Part shown: positions 1-9,323 of the stretch, in pieces
Layout: every line of letters begins with the position of its first letter
Position numbering within the stretch: the stretch's first letter is position 1
Assembly: GCA_030653035.1 (NCBI GenBank)
Contig: JAUSAB010000018.1
Location: 1 to 35,507 of the forward strand
Length of the DNA: 35,507 nt
Direction: 5' to 3'
Origin: Desulfocapsaceae bacterium
Lineage (GTDB): Bacteria > Desulfobacterota > Desulfobulbia > Desulfobulbales > Desulfocapsaceae
Notes under the pieces: generated by a model
What the model was told of the DNA's origin: nothing
Database searches by the model: none
The model's input: only the letters and a program-made list of their open reading frames with translations
Program-made: the position numbers and the translations under genes

Positions 1-2523
1 TGAAAGGGCCAGACTGGCCACAGTGGGAGCGTGTCAGAGACGGGCGCAATGATCGATATTATTGGTACCGATCGAGGTGCGCATGAACTTCTGCATGAGG
101 AAGTTTTCCTCATTGGTGGCCCGGGCGCAACTGAATCCGGCGATGGAATCCGGGCCATACATGGCCTTGAGATCAAAGAGTTTCTTGGCCGTATAATCAA
201 AGGCCTCATCCCAACTGGTCTCCACCAGCATCCCATTCTTGCGGATCAGCGGTTTGGTCAGCCTCTCTTTATGCTGGATAAACTCATAGCCGAATCGACC
301 CTTGACGCATAAGGCCCCATAATTTGGCGCCTGCTCCGGATCGGCCGTGACCTCAATCACCGTGTCGCCCTTGACCCGAAGGATGATCTGACATCCCGCC
401 CCGCAATAGGGGCAGGTACTGCGGACCTCTTTCACCGGTTCGCTGTGGAGAGGAATGATCTGCGCCTTCTTGTTCAAGGCCCCGGTGGAACAGTTATCCA
501 CACACTTGCCACAGGAGACGCAATTATCCTTAAAGCCCAGAAACAACCCAACTGGCCGGCCCTTGTCATCAAAAGACTCGGCACCAAGTTCCAGGGCATC
601 ATACTCACAGGCCCGCTCGCAACACCCACAGAAGATACATTTATTTTTATCAACAATAATGAGGGGATGCGAATAATCCATGGCATAAACGGGTTTCGTG
701 CCCATGCCGGTCTTGTTGATGTTCAGATTGTATTCGATGGACAGATTCTTGAGATTGCAGCGATCATAGGCAGTACACCCGCAAGAAAGACACCGTTCAG
801 CCTCATGCTGGGCCATCTTCTCGGAGAATCCCAGCTTCACCTCGTCAAAATCTTGACTACAGATCTCAGGGGGCCGGGTGGGCATCTTTTCCCGGAGTTT
901 GATATCAATTCCGTCAAAATTCTTCAGATCAACATCATCAAAACCCTTGCCGCGGGTGAAGTTAAATCGACTATCACCCTCATCTTTCGCTGTTCCCATG
1001 ACATAGGCATGGATGTTATCAGCGGCACGACGGGCAGCAACCACGGCCTGAATGACCGATCTTGGGCCAGTGACTGCGTCACCACCGGCAAAAACCCCTT
1101 CAATATTGATCTGCGAGGAACGCACATTCGCATCGATGGTCTTGTTGGGAGAAAGAACAATGGATTTTTCCAGGTCGCCGCCGCTGAACTGGTCGTCAAC
1201 AGCAAGCTGCCCCAGGGATGAGACAATGGAATCAACCAACAGGGTGTTGGTCGAGCCGGCAATAGACTCAGGGTGCCTGATCCCTTTGGCATCGGGCTCA
1301 CCCAACTTCATCCGGATCAATTCCAACTTCAACCGGGAACCTTGATCACCCGCGTCACAGATCTCAACAGGGGAGGCCATAAGCAGAAACTGAACCCCTT
1401 CTTTACCTGCCTCGCGGATATTACGCTGATGGGCCGGCATCTCTACCCGCGAACGAGGATAAATAACCGTCACCTCCGCCACCCCCTGACGGAGAAGGGT
1501 GCGTGCAACCTCCATGGCAATATTATTGCCGCCGACCACCGCCGCCCGCCGTCCCATATCAGGCCTTTTCCCTTTCGCTACCTGGCGCAGATATTTCATA
1601 GCCGAATAGGTGTGCGGATTGACTGCCCCAGGGATCTCCAGAGGGACATCAACACCTGCCCCGGTAGCAAGATAGATAGCGGCATAGCCCTGATCTTTCA
1701 GGGACTGCAGGGTAAAATCCTTTCCCCATCTCTGACTGAGCTTGACCGAAACGCCCAGACGCAGGATGGTATTAATCTCATAATTCAAAACATCACGAGG
1801 GATTCGATACTCCAGAAATCCATAACGCAAAGCCCCGCCCAGCATGGGTGAGGATTCGAAGATGGTCACATCGTGCCCTTTGCGCGTTAGAAAATGGGCG
1901 GCAGTCAGACCGGACGGCCCACCACCAATCACAGCGATCCGTTTTCCCGTGGGAGAATCCTTAGGGATCTCCAGATCAATCTCATGACTCATGCACCAGT
2001 CGGCCACAAAGCGCTTCAGGTGATTAATGGAAACAGGTTCATCAACGAGAATACGACGACAGCGGGTCTCACAGAAACGGGGACAGACCCGGCCCACGGA
2101 AAAGGGCAGCGGGTTGCGTTCCATGACCAGACGCAAGGCCTCTTCATACTGCCCCTTGGCCACATGGGCAATATAGCCCTGGACATTGATCTGGCCAGGA
2201 CAGGTGAGGTTGCATGGGGCCTTACAATCACCAAAATGGGTCTCGGCCAGGATGGCCAGACGCTCCAGGCGATGGGCAACAACCTTTGGAGACTCCGTGG
2301 CAACAACCATACCGTCCTGGGCCAGAGCAACACAGGCACGAATCATCCCTTCCTGCCCTTCAATCTCCACCATGCACATCTGGCAGGGGGTATCTGCCGG
2401 TTTTCCCGGCACATGGCATAAGGTCGGAATATGAATGTCCGAACGTCTGGCAACCTCAAGAACGGTAAGGCCAGCCTCAGCCACAATCTCGGCACCATTA
2501 ATGGTAAGTGTTACAGTCGTCAT
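1..2523 (-). CDS. fdhA: GltD-like / formate dehydrogenase alpha fusion, selenocysteine-containing (partial)
   Basis: Oxidises formate or reduces CO2 at a Mo/W-pterin site, linked to a flavin NAD(P)-type module; probably cytoplasmic. Domains: N-terminal 2Fe-2S ferredoxin (C36, C47, C50, C64); GltD-like FeS domain (about 95-180, Cys 100/104/108/147/151/155); FAD Rossmann fold IGGGPSGLTAAH (199-210); NAD(P) fold VVGGNNIAMEVA (329-340); a Cys cluster at 578-589; two 4Fe-4S ferredoxin motifs (C629-C639 and C668-C678); then the molybdopterin domain opening with CPYCGAGC (704-711) and C739. Residues 825-829 read HCARL, then UGA (34-36), then HAPTVASLALS to the edge. This is the FdhA catalytic Sec motif (E. 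coli FdhH has CARV-U-HGPSVAG, from memory), so I extend the CDS through the UGA to the window edge. Last gene of the leftward Wood-Ljungdahl cluster, 207 bp after acsC. Most of the pterin domain lies outside the window. A conventional gene caller would end it wrongly at position 34. Confidence 0.92.
7..19 (-). promoter_or_regulatory. Putative bacterial SECIS hairpin of fdhA
   Basis: On the minus strand the 13 bases read GGCCA-GUC-UGGCC: a 5-bp perfect stem with a 3-nt apical loop starting with G. The loop lies 19 nt after the UGA at 36-34. This fits the known bacterial SECIS pattern (short stem, G early in the apical loop, roughly 16-37 nt after UGA). Function is inferred from position and shape only. 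Confidence 0.7.
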
Positions 2524-2564
2524 ACGCGTATTCAGCGGTGAGAATTAATACTCAAGTTGTTTAG

Positions 2565-2666
2565 AAGCCGTTACGAAATACCTTATCTTTGTCTGACTAT
2601 TTCGTGACGGCTCCTTGTGCCGTTTTCGCCATTCAGATGGACATCTGAACGTATCTACAACAGCTT
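2565..2666 (+). repeat. Intergenic palindromic element, copy A
   Basis: Lies between acsC and fdhA. Outer ends AAGCCGTT (2565-2572) and AACAGCTT (2659-2666) are inverted with one mismatch. A 14-bp arm GCCGTTACGAAATA (2567-2580) pairs with TATTTCGTGACGGC (2598-2611) across a 17-nt loop with one G-T-type mismatch. A second hairpin TTCAGATG/CATCTGAA (2632-2639 / 2642-2649) follows. Shares arms and layout with copies near 20323, 22826 and 27131. No coding potential seen. Confidence 0.8.
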
Positions 2667-2730
2667 GGTCTATAAAGAGAGAGTCTGCCGGGGATTAGCT
2701 AACAGTCTAAAAGACTACAGACCCTTCACC

Positions 2731-4086
2731 TTATTTCGATGGTTTCCATTCCTTCAGGAAGACGGGTAGATGCCCAGCCTCTCTTGGCCCAATGATAATA
2801 TTCCAAGTCGGAAGCTCCTCTTCCAACTCTCCCTTGAGGGAGGCTAGATAACCGGGAATGATCAGATCGCGATGTTTCACTTTGTCCTCAATCCCGCTCT
2901 TCTTCACAAACTGGGCGATCATATCGGCACCGAATTTGCCGGCGGCCCAAGCGGTAAGGACAGAAAGGCCCTCTGTATCTTTAATAAGCAGCCAGGTCGG
3001 CACCTTGGAGCCCTCGATCTCGCCGGATACAATAAAATAAGTGAGCGAGAAGTTACAGGTAATGACCACTGGCGAATCTTCGCCGGGCCCGGTCAGCGGA
3101 TAGACATCCTCGGTCACCACCATTGGCCGCTGCGGATCGGTAAAGATGTTCATCCGCTCCAGCAGCAATGGGAAGAGGATATCGCCCTGCAGATCAGAGA
3201 GGACAATGATGCCCGCATACTTGGCGATCAGAATAGAGGCAATCATTGCCTCCATCATCGGATCATCACTCATCTCGCAGGGGAAGGTCAGGGTCGGAAA
3301 GCCCAGGGGCTTGAACTTGGCCTTGACCGCCGAGCGTCTGGCCACGACATTATCTTCAAAGGCGGCGCGCAGGGTACGGGCGCCGGTATCAATGGCCAGA
3401 TCCTTGAGACCAGCTGCCAGCAAGGTATTGATCACATCGACACAGTTATCCAGGTTTGTCCCCTTGACTGCCAAAGGCGCCGAACTATCCTTGGCCACCT
3501 GAGCCATGGCAGCGGCATTATCAGCAGTAGCGCCATAGAGCAGCGGAATACGGGCCCCGCAAAGCTTGGCAGCCGCAGCCAGATGGGCCGGGGTATCACT
3601 GATCAGGATGAGTGCGGCACGGGCAGAACCATCCAGCACTTTCTGTACCAGGGCGGTAAAGGAGGCCTCATCGTTTTTGCTGTCCTTGACCGCAATCAAC
3701 TCAGCCTTCATGATCACGCCGACCCGCTCATACACAAGGCTATTAAAACGGTCGATCCGGCCGCTGACAGCGGCCTCGTCCATATCGGCGGTCACCAGCA
3801 CGGCAATACCGGTGGGGTTGACGAATCGTTTTTCATGCCGGAACATGCAGGTCTCACCACCCGCGGTAAAGGCATTGTCACCGTTCCCCAGCTTCAAGGT
3901 CCGGATAGGCGGAGCAGAGGCCTCACCAATGGTGGCCTTCGCCTCGTCACTGACATAGGGACAGGTATCGATTTCCACCTGACCAGCCGCAACCTTCATG
4001 GCAAATGCCAGACAGGTAGGGATGCTGCACTCGCCGCAATTCTTTTTAGGCAGCATCTTGAGAATTTGAATGCCGGTTAAAGCCAT
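2731..4086 (-). CDS. acsC: Corrinoid iron-sulfur protein large (gamma) subunit
   Basis: Large subunit of the corrinoid/iron-sulfur protein that carries the methyl group from methyl-THF (via AcsE) to the A cluster of acetyl-CoA synthase. The 451-aa length fits the family. The N-terminal 4Fe-4S motif is visible as C17, C20, C25 and C42 in the typical KKNCGECSIPTCLAFA context; the rest fits a TIM barrel followed by a C-terminal B12-binding domain. The start is well supported by a GGAGG Shine-Dalgarno 8-9 nt upstream. Lies between acsB and fdhA on the same strand. Its partner, the small subunit, is not a separate gene here but the C-terminal half of the 6556-9234 fusion. Confidence 0.95.
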   Translation of the reverse strand: MALTGIQILKMLPKKNCGECSIPTCLAFAMKVAAGQVEIDTCPYVSDEAKATIGEASAPPIRTLKLGNGDNAFTAGGETCMFRHEKRFVNPTGIAVLVTADMDEAAVSGRIDRFNSLVYERVGVIMKAELIAVKDSKNDEASFTALVQKVLDGSARAALILISDTPAHLAAAAKLCGARIPLLYGATADNAAAMAQVAKDSSAPLAVKGTNLDNCVDVINTLLAAGLKDLAIDTGARTLRAAFEDNVVARRSAVKAKFKPLGFPTLTFPCEMSDDPMMEAMIASILIAKYAGIIVLSDLQGDILFPLLLERMNIFTDPQRPMVVTEDVYPLTGPGEDSPVVITCNFSLTYFIVSGEIEGSKVPTWLLIKDTEGLSVLTAWAAGKFGADMIAQFVKKSGIEDKVKHRDLIIPGYLASLKGELEEELPTWNIIIGPREAGHLPVFLKEWKPSK

Positions 4087-4212
4087 GATGATATCCTCCA
4101 GTTGGATCTACAAAAAATGAGTCATAGTAAGCTGTTCAACGTAGTTCGTGCGTAACTCACTAATAAAAATTCAATAATTGGGCTTTGTATGTTCTGGGGC
4201 CAGACGCCACTC

Positions 4213-4246
4213 AAAGAAACAGCCGGAAAAGATTGGCTGTTTCTTT
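4213..4246 (-). terminator. Hairpin in acsB-acsC intergenic region (distal)
   Basis: A perfect 12-bp stem AAAGAAACAGCC (4213-4224) / GGCTGTTTCTTT (4235-4246) with a 10-nt loop, second of two tandem hairpins downstream of acsB. No clear U tract follows on the minus strand, so it may be an attenuator, mRNA-stabilising or processing structure rather than a full terminator. Confidence 0.5.
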
Positions 4247-4257
4247 GGAGCGGCATA

Positions 4258-4314
4258 AGGTGCCGTAAACTCAGGCAGCAAGAAGAAGACCTTGCTGCCT
4301 GAATAACGGCACCT
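4258..4314 (-). terminator. Large hairpin starting at the acsB stop codon
   Basis: Outer arms AGGTGCCGT (4258-4266) and ACGGCACCT (4306-4314) enclose inner arms TCAGGCAGCAAG (4271-4282) and CTTGCTGCCTGA (4291-4302). The total is about 21 paired bases with short internal loops. It begins within the acsB stop codon region. It lacks a U tract, so partial termination or 3'-end protection of the upstream mRNA is the likeliest role; this is inference. Confidence 0.55.
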
Positions 4315-6517
4315 AAACAGCCGTCTCCATCTCCAGGGCCGGATGTCCTTTTTCCTTGAGGAATTTATAGATCTCCTCTTCGGTGGTTCCCTGCTCTTCC
4401 GTGGCAATCATGTCATACAGCTCAGGCATGCCGATATTCTTGCAGACCTCTTTGAGTTTCTCGCTGATCTCTTCCTTGAGCATCTTGGGCATCCATACCA
4501 CCCGTTTGAGTCCGCCTTCAGCCTTGAACAGCTTGTTACTGGTCATATAATGCTTACTGACGCCCATAAAGCCAGGAGTCTGCATACCGCCACCGGCCAT
4601 ACCGGCCAGACTGGTAAACTTCATTCCCGATGGGGTCATGCCTAAGAAGTCGCGGTTGACAACCATGATCCCGTTACAGGTCGGCAGCATGGCGGCAATG
4701 GCCTCAAAGCAGCCACAGGCAGTCATCGGATTATTCATCAGCGAATAACAGCTGACCTCAGGAACCGCTCCCCGTGAGGCCTGGTTCACGAACTCATTGA
4801 TACCGACATAATAGCCGTTATCAGGGTCAGTACACTCACCCTTCTCGATAGGCTGGTTAGGACCGGTGGGGTTAATCTGATAGGAGGCCTTGCCATCCAG
4901 CCAGTTATAGGCGCCGCACATGCCGATGCGCTCGGGGGTGATCACACAGACATGGCTGGGAGCGAACGATTGACACAAGGTACAGGAGTAGAACACATCC
5001 TCGGTCTCATCGGTCATGGCGCCCAGACGGAGGTCGCGCTCGGTATAGACCGAAGTGGCCAGGGCCATAACCTCTTTTACTTTATCTTCAACGGTAAAGA
5101 GCTTCACCTGGATCTTGTCAACGATAGCACCGAATTCCTGATGGAGCTTACCGTGCAGCACCTTGCCGATGTGTTTGAAGGAGAAGCCCTTTTCCACGGC
5201 CGCCTTACCAATCCGCACCCACATGATATTCCGCTGACCCATGTGCATGATGCCCTGGATATAGTTGGTCAGATGATGGAACTGGCGCTCAAGGATCGGC
5301 TCGAAGTCCGACTGCATCTGTCGCCCGGCCACTTCAACCAAAATACCCAGGGGCAGATTCTGACCCTGCTGGATGTCACAGATATCCGGGCCCTCAAGGG
5401 TAACCAGACCATCCTCCACTTCATCCATTCCTTTGGAGATCAGCACCTCAACACCTGGGGTCCGGCCACCGCCGCACTCCATGAACAGCTCATCTTTACG
5501 CACCCGCTCACCTTCAAATGCCGGGCCAAAGGCGAGAGGAATGTCGATTTTGGTGATATTCACCTTCAGGCCGCGCACCTCAATGGCCTTCTGGACGATC
5601 TCATTGTGGGGGATATTGGAGACGACATGCTCGTAGGTACAGATACCGGTAGGCAGCACCTCGGGGATATCATAATCAGAGATGGTCGGAAAGCCCCAGT
5701 TGATAGCGCCGGCGGCATTGGCATACCACTCGTCGCTGACCGGCCCGAAGGCCATGACAAAGGCAAAAGTCCGATCCTTATTGTAGAGCAGATTGCCCTT
5801 GTAATCACCAGGCTTGATCCCGCCAAAGGCCATGGCCACGCGGCAGGCAAAACCGATAGCGAAGACCGCGGTGGTATAACTCTGGCCAAAGGGCACCAGA
5901 CGGGTATTCCATCCCACCTGGACATTATTTTTGACCAGCAGGTCAGGCATGGTCAACCCACCCGTCTGATCGTGCATGAAGATATAGAGATTCTTTTCCT
6001 GAAGTTCGAGGGCAATCCTGGAGGCCACTTCCTTATCGGCCGGAGTTCCCATGATTGCGGCAAACCCGGGGGCGGTGCCGTCAACAAACTCCACTCCGCG
6101 TTTCCGGAAGATAACATCGTCGGCCGCACCGAGCCAGATATTATCGGCAGTGGGGTCCTCGGTCTTGGTGTAGAAATTAGGCGTATTCAGATAGCGAATG
6201 GCCTCATACATCTCCTCGGCAAAGAAGGTGGCCATACCGGCATCGAGGGCCGGCGCCAGATAAGGCAGCCAGATATCCTCGGTGACAACGGGGGGCATCA
6301 GCGTGCGGCATTCCTGGAAGATATCCTTCATATCCCCCAGTTTTTCCACCTTCGCACCCAGCATACTGTAGATAACCGGCAGATAATAAGCAGTATTGGG
6401 AAAGGAGACCTCATGATCAGCACCATACTTCTTCAGCGCCTCCTCATAACTCTCCTCAGCCATATCTATAATTTTCCGGGCGCCACGGATGGCAGCGGAA
6501 CAGATGATCTTTGACAT
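4313..6517 (-). CDS. acsB: CO-methylating acetyl-CoA synthase (A-cluster subunit)
   Basis: Condenses CO, a methyl group and CoA into acetyl-CoA, or runs in reverse, on the Ni-Ni-4Fe4S A cluster. 734 aa, as expected for bacterial AcsB. A-cluster ligands are complete: C512, C515, C524, C534 and the C601-G602-C603 motif. Their spacing (3, 9, 10, 67 residues) equals that of Moorella AcsB as I remember it. The start is supported by GGGAG upstream. It sits between the metF-acsD fusion and acsC, matching its interaction with CODH and the corrinoid protein. Two strong hairpins follow the stop. Nothing is missing from the active site. Confidence 0.97.
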   Translation of the reverse strand: MSKIICSAAIRGARKIIDMAEESYEEALKKYGADHEVSFPNTAYYLPVIYSMLGAKVEKLGDMKDIFQECRTLMPPVVTEDIWLPYLAPALDAGMATFFAEEMYEAIRYLNTPNFYTKTEDPTADNIWLGAADDVIFRKRGVEFVDGTAPGFAAIMGTPADKEVASRIALELQEKNLYIFMHDQTGGLTMPDLLVKNNVQVGWNTRLVPFGQSYTTAVFAIGFACRVAMAFGGIKPGDYKGNLLYNKDRTFAFVMAFGPVSDEWYANAAGAINWGFPTISDYDIPEVLPTGICTYEHVVSNIPHNEIVQKAIEVRGLKVNITKIDIPLAFGPAFEGERVRKDELFMECGGGRTPGVEVLISKGMDEVEDGLVTLEGPDICDIQQGQNLPLGILVEVAGRQMQSDFEPILERQFHHLTNYIQGIMHMGQRNIMWVRIGKAAVEKGFSFKHIGKVLHGKLHQEFGAIVDKIQVKLFTVEDKVKEVMALATSVYTERDLRLGAMTDETEDVFYSCTLCQSFAPSHVCVITPERIGMCGAYNWLDGKASYQINPTGPNQPIEKGECTDPDNGYYVGINEFVNQASRGAVPEVSCYSLMNNPMTACGCFEAIAAMLPTCNGIMVVNRDFLGMTPSGMKFTSLAGMAGGGMQTPGFMGVSKHYMTSNKLFKAEGGLKRVVWMPKMLKEEISEKLKEVCKNIGMPELYDMIATEEQGTTEEEIYKFLKEKGHPALEMETAV

Positions 6518-6555
6518 AATCTAAACTCCCTTAATTATAAGGCTATTTCCTGAAA

Positions 6556-9234
6556 TCAGCCCATCAGGCCATTGATCAACGCCTTGGTCATGGCCACCGC
6601 TTTGGGATGACGCATGATCAAAACCTCACCACCAGCCAGCAGCATACAACTTGCCGTCAGCGCCTCCATCATGATCCCCCGCTTCTCCTGATCGCCAATC
6701 ATGGCATCAGTCGGCAGTTTGGTCTCCTTGGCCTTCCACACCTCACGACCAAGATTACAGATAATGGGCACCTGCAGTTTTTCGTCCTGTTGAATGAGAG
6801 CCGCCATGCGGATACGCTCCATGACTGAATAGGTGTACTCAATTCCGTATCCCAAGGCACCCACGGAAGGATCCATCAGCACCGTTTCAAGGGAAACACC
6901 CAGGTTCTGAAGCAGGATATTCAACTGCTTGGCCAAGTTGACGTCAATGGGCGAGGCCGCGACGATAGCATGCTGAAAGGCCATGGCGGTGGCGCCGATG
7001 GCACGATAGTTGGCATCTTCCAGAGGGGCCAGACAGACCTTCTTGTTGCCGATAACCGAGGTCAGGTCCCGCAGGGTCTCGGTATCCTTCTCATTATTAC
7101 CGCAACCCCAGATGATGATCGGCACCTCAACCGCCTCGATGACCTGAGCGGCTATCTTGGCCGCATCAGCAGCAGAACGATTCATGCCGTTGGGATCTGT
7201 GGAGACAAGAGAAATATTGATGGCCTCGGCGCCGTACACCTTGATACACTTCTGGGCCCAGGCCACCGGATTGTCCATAACATCGGTGAAATGCCGGGCC
7301 AGGGTTTCCGGCCAGTCTTCAGGACGGGCATCAAGGACATCCATGGCAATCAGGGATTTATGGGGTTGCTTGCCTTCAAAGAGATGGAACGGCATAGAAG
7401 CAGCGCCACCAACGGTAACGGTATGATCGCCATTACCAAGGACAGTCTCCCGGATAACGCCGGTATATTTTTCCTTGTAGGATTTCTCATCGACCTTGGT
7501 GGCACGCTCGGCAAGAGTCGTTTTTTCAAGGGCCAACGCCGCCACGGCAAAATCAGCACCGGCAGATGTTGCTGCCGGCTGGGCCGCATCCTTGGCGTCT
7601 ACCTCTGCCTTAACCTTGGCGGCATCGGCAGCAGCTTTCGCCTTGGCCTCTTCTTCAGCCTTGGCTTTGGCGGCATCAGACGCGGCCTTTTCTCTGGCAG
7701 CCTCTTGCGCCTTAGCCTGAGCAGCAGCCTCATGTGCTTTGGACTGGGCGGCAGCCTCTTCCAATGCCTTGGCCTGAGCCTCAGCCTTCATCTTTGCCTC
7801 GGCCGTAGCCTTGGCGGCATTAACAGCCGCTGTATCCACTTTCGGTGCCGCAGGGGCAGCCGCTGGAGCAGCAGGCGCAGGAGTTGCTGTCGCCTTTTCC
7901 GGTTCACGATTGAGAATGGCATGGACACCGGCAAAGCTGGTGATGGCCGCAAACTGCTCATCGGACAGACCATAGGCCTTTTTCAGGGCTGACAGCCCTT
8001 GATTCATGGCCTCCAAGGCCATGACACGCTCTTTTTCATTCATCTCATGCTCTCCTGCGTCATCTATTGCACCCGTCGGCACAGTTGTTCCCATCGTATT
8101 CGTATCAGCCGCAGCCACCTGAGCGCCACCTGCGCTCGGCGCCGCCGTCTGAGCCTTCATCATCAACGCTTCCGCTTCTCGGCGGGCAGCAGCAACAATC
8201 GCCTCTGCCTCCGCTCTGGCCTTGGCAAGTACTTCTTCCATATCAACAGTCTGGACCTGGATGGACTCCCGGCTCTCTTTCTTGTCCGCCACAGCCTGGG
8301 CAGCCGATACCTCCATGATCGATGGGCGCGGCAGCAGACCGGCCCGTTTCAGGATCTCCGGCACCGCGCTTTCCCATTCAATGGCCATAACATGAACACC
8401 GGCAACACCCTTGATCTCCTTGACCTGCCGGATAATATCAACACAGATGTTGATCCCTTCCTCCTGCTTGTCCTTGGCATCCTGCATCCGCTGGATCACT
8501 TCATCGGGCACATCCATGCCGGGTACGGAACTCTTCATGTACCGGGCCATGCCAACGGATTTTGGAGGGGTAACGCCGGCCAGGATATAGACCTTTTCAT
8601 CCAGTCCGAGGTCACGTACCATCTCCATGAACCGGGTGAATTTCTCGACATTATAGATGATCTGGGTCTGGATAAAATCAGCGCCCGCAGCCACCTTTTT
8701 CCCTAAACGGACTGCCCGGTATTCAAAGGGATGGGCAAAAGGATTGGCGGCAGCACCCAGGAAGAGCCGAGGTTCATTGCTCTTGATCTCCTCCCCGCAC
8801 TGAAACCGTTTGTCATCACGCATGGCCTTGACCATGCCCAGCATCTGGATGGAGTCCATATCAAAGACCCCTTTTGACCCAGGATGATTGCCGAATTTCT
8901 GGTGATCACCGGTCAGACAGAGCAGGTTTTTAAGACCTAAAGCCTGCGCACCAAGGATATCCGATTGCATGCCAATCCGATTCCGGTCACGACAGGTCAT
9001 CTGGATCACCGGTTCAACCCCTTCATTCTGGGTAATCAGTCCCGCAGCAATGGATGACATCCGGACGATTGCCGTCTGGCAGTCGGTAATGTTCACCGCA
9101 TCGACATGACCTTTCAACAGGCGCGCCTTTTCCCGCACCACCTCAGGATTGCCATTTTTAGGAGGCCCCAGTTCACCTGTTACCACAAACTCTCCCGCCT
9201 TCAACACCCTTTCAAGATTACTCCCCGATTTCAT
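6556..9234 (-). CDS. Fusion: methylene-THF reductase (MetF) - helical linker - corrinoid protein small subunit (AcsD)
   Basis: Single uninterrupted 892-aa frame. Residues 1-304 are a complete MetF-type flavin TIM barrel (ends with the usual AGLLPRP). Residues 305-555 are a linker: a charged Ala/Glu/Arg helix (about 330-365, similar in style to ATPase stalk helices), a small helical segment (395-445), a Pro/Ala stretch (447-465) and a long Ala/Lys/Glu coiled-coil-like run (470-552). Residues about 560-892 match the CFeSP small subunit AcsD/CdhD (TIM barrel, DPSVGALGYGIEY at 788-800), of normal length. MetF makes methyl-THF; AcsD with AcsC accepts the methyl via AcsE. Lies between cooS and acsB. 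In the families I know these are two genes, so the fusion may tether consecutive parts of the methyl branch. No separate MetV or AcsE is seen. Confidence 0.92.
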   Translation of the reverse strand: MKSGSNLERVLKAGEFVVTGELGPPKNGNPEVVREKARLLKGHVDAVNITDCQTAIVRMSSIAAGLITQNEGVEPVIQMTCRDRNRIGMQSDILGAQALGLKNLLCLTGDHQKFGNHPGSKGVFDMDSIQMLGMVKAMRDDKRFQCGEEIKSNEPRLFLGAAANPFAHPFEYRAVRLGKKVAAGADFIQTQIIYNVEKFTRFMEMVRDLGLDEKVYILAGVTPPKSVGMARYMKSSVPGMDVPDEVIQRMQDAKDKQEEGINICVDIIRQVKEIKGVAGVHVMAIEWESAVPEILKRAGLLPRPSIMEVSAAQAVADKKESRESIQVQTVDMEEVLAKARAEAEAIVAAARREAEALMMKAQTAAPSAGGAQVAAADTNTMGTTVPTGAIDDAGEHEMNEKERVMALEAMNQGLSALKKAYGLSDEQFAAITSFAGVHAILNREPEKATATPAPAAPAAAPAAPKVDTAAVNAAKATAEAKMKAEAQAKALEEAAAQSKAHEAAAQAKAQEAAREKAASDAAKAKAEEEAKAKAAADAAKVKAEVDAKDAAQPAATSAGADFAVAALALEKTTLAERATKVDEKSYKEKYTGVIRETVLGNGDHTVTVGGAASMPFHLFEGKQPHKSLIAMDVLDARPEDWPETLARHFTDVMDNPVAWAQKCIKVYGAEAINISLVSTDPNGMNRSAADAAKIAAQVIEAVEVPIIIWGCGNNEKDTETLRDLTSVIGNKKVCLAPLEDANYRAIGATAMAFQHAIVAASPIDVNLAKQLNILLQNLGVSLETVLMDPSVGALGYGIEYTYSVMERIRMAALIQQDEKLQVPIICNLGREVWKAKETKLPTDAMIGDQEKRGIMMEALTASCMLLAGGEVLIMRHPKAVAMTKALINGLMG

Positions 9235-9323
9235 CGGACGTGCTCCTCTTCAGAAAAACTCGCTTCATTTATAGCAATTCAGTTTTAAAAAAATCGCAAC
9301 AAAACCATCAAGGAGATGGCTAA

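Noticed and set aside
4952-6514. 520-aa open frame antisense to acsB (and 402- and 417-aa frames antisense to acsC and cooS)
   Set aside because: Long antisense frames are a by-product of strong codon bias in the real genes, which have complete active-site motifs; the antisense products resemble no family and are rich in His/Gly/Leu.
7496-7992. Ala- and Leu-rich plus-strand frames over the linker of the MetF-AcsD gene
   Set aside because: Low-complexity shadows of the Ala/Lys/Glu-coding linker on the other strand.
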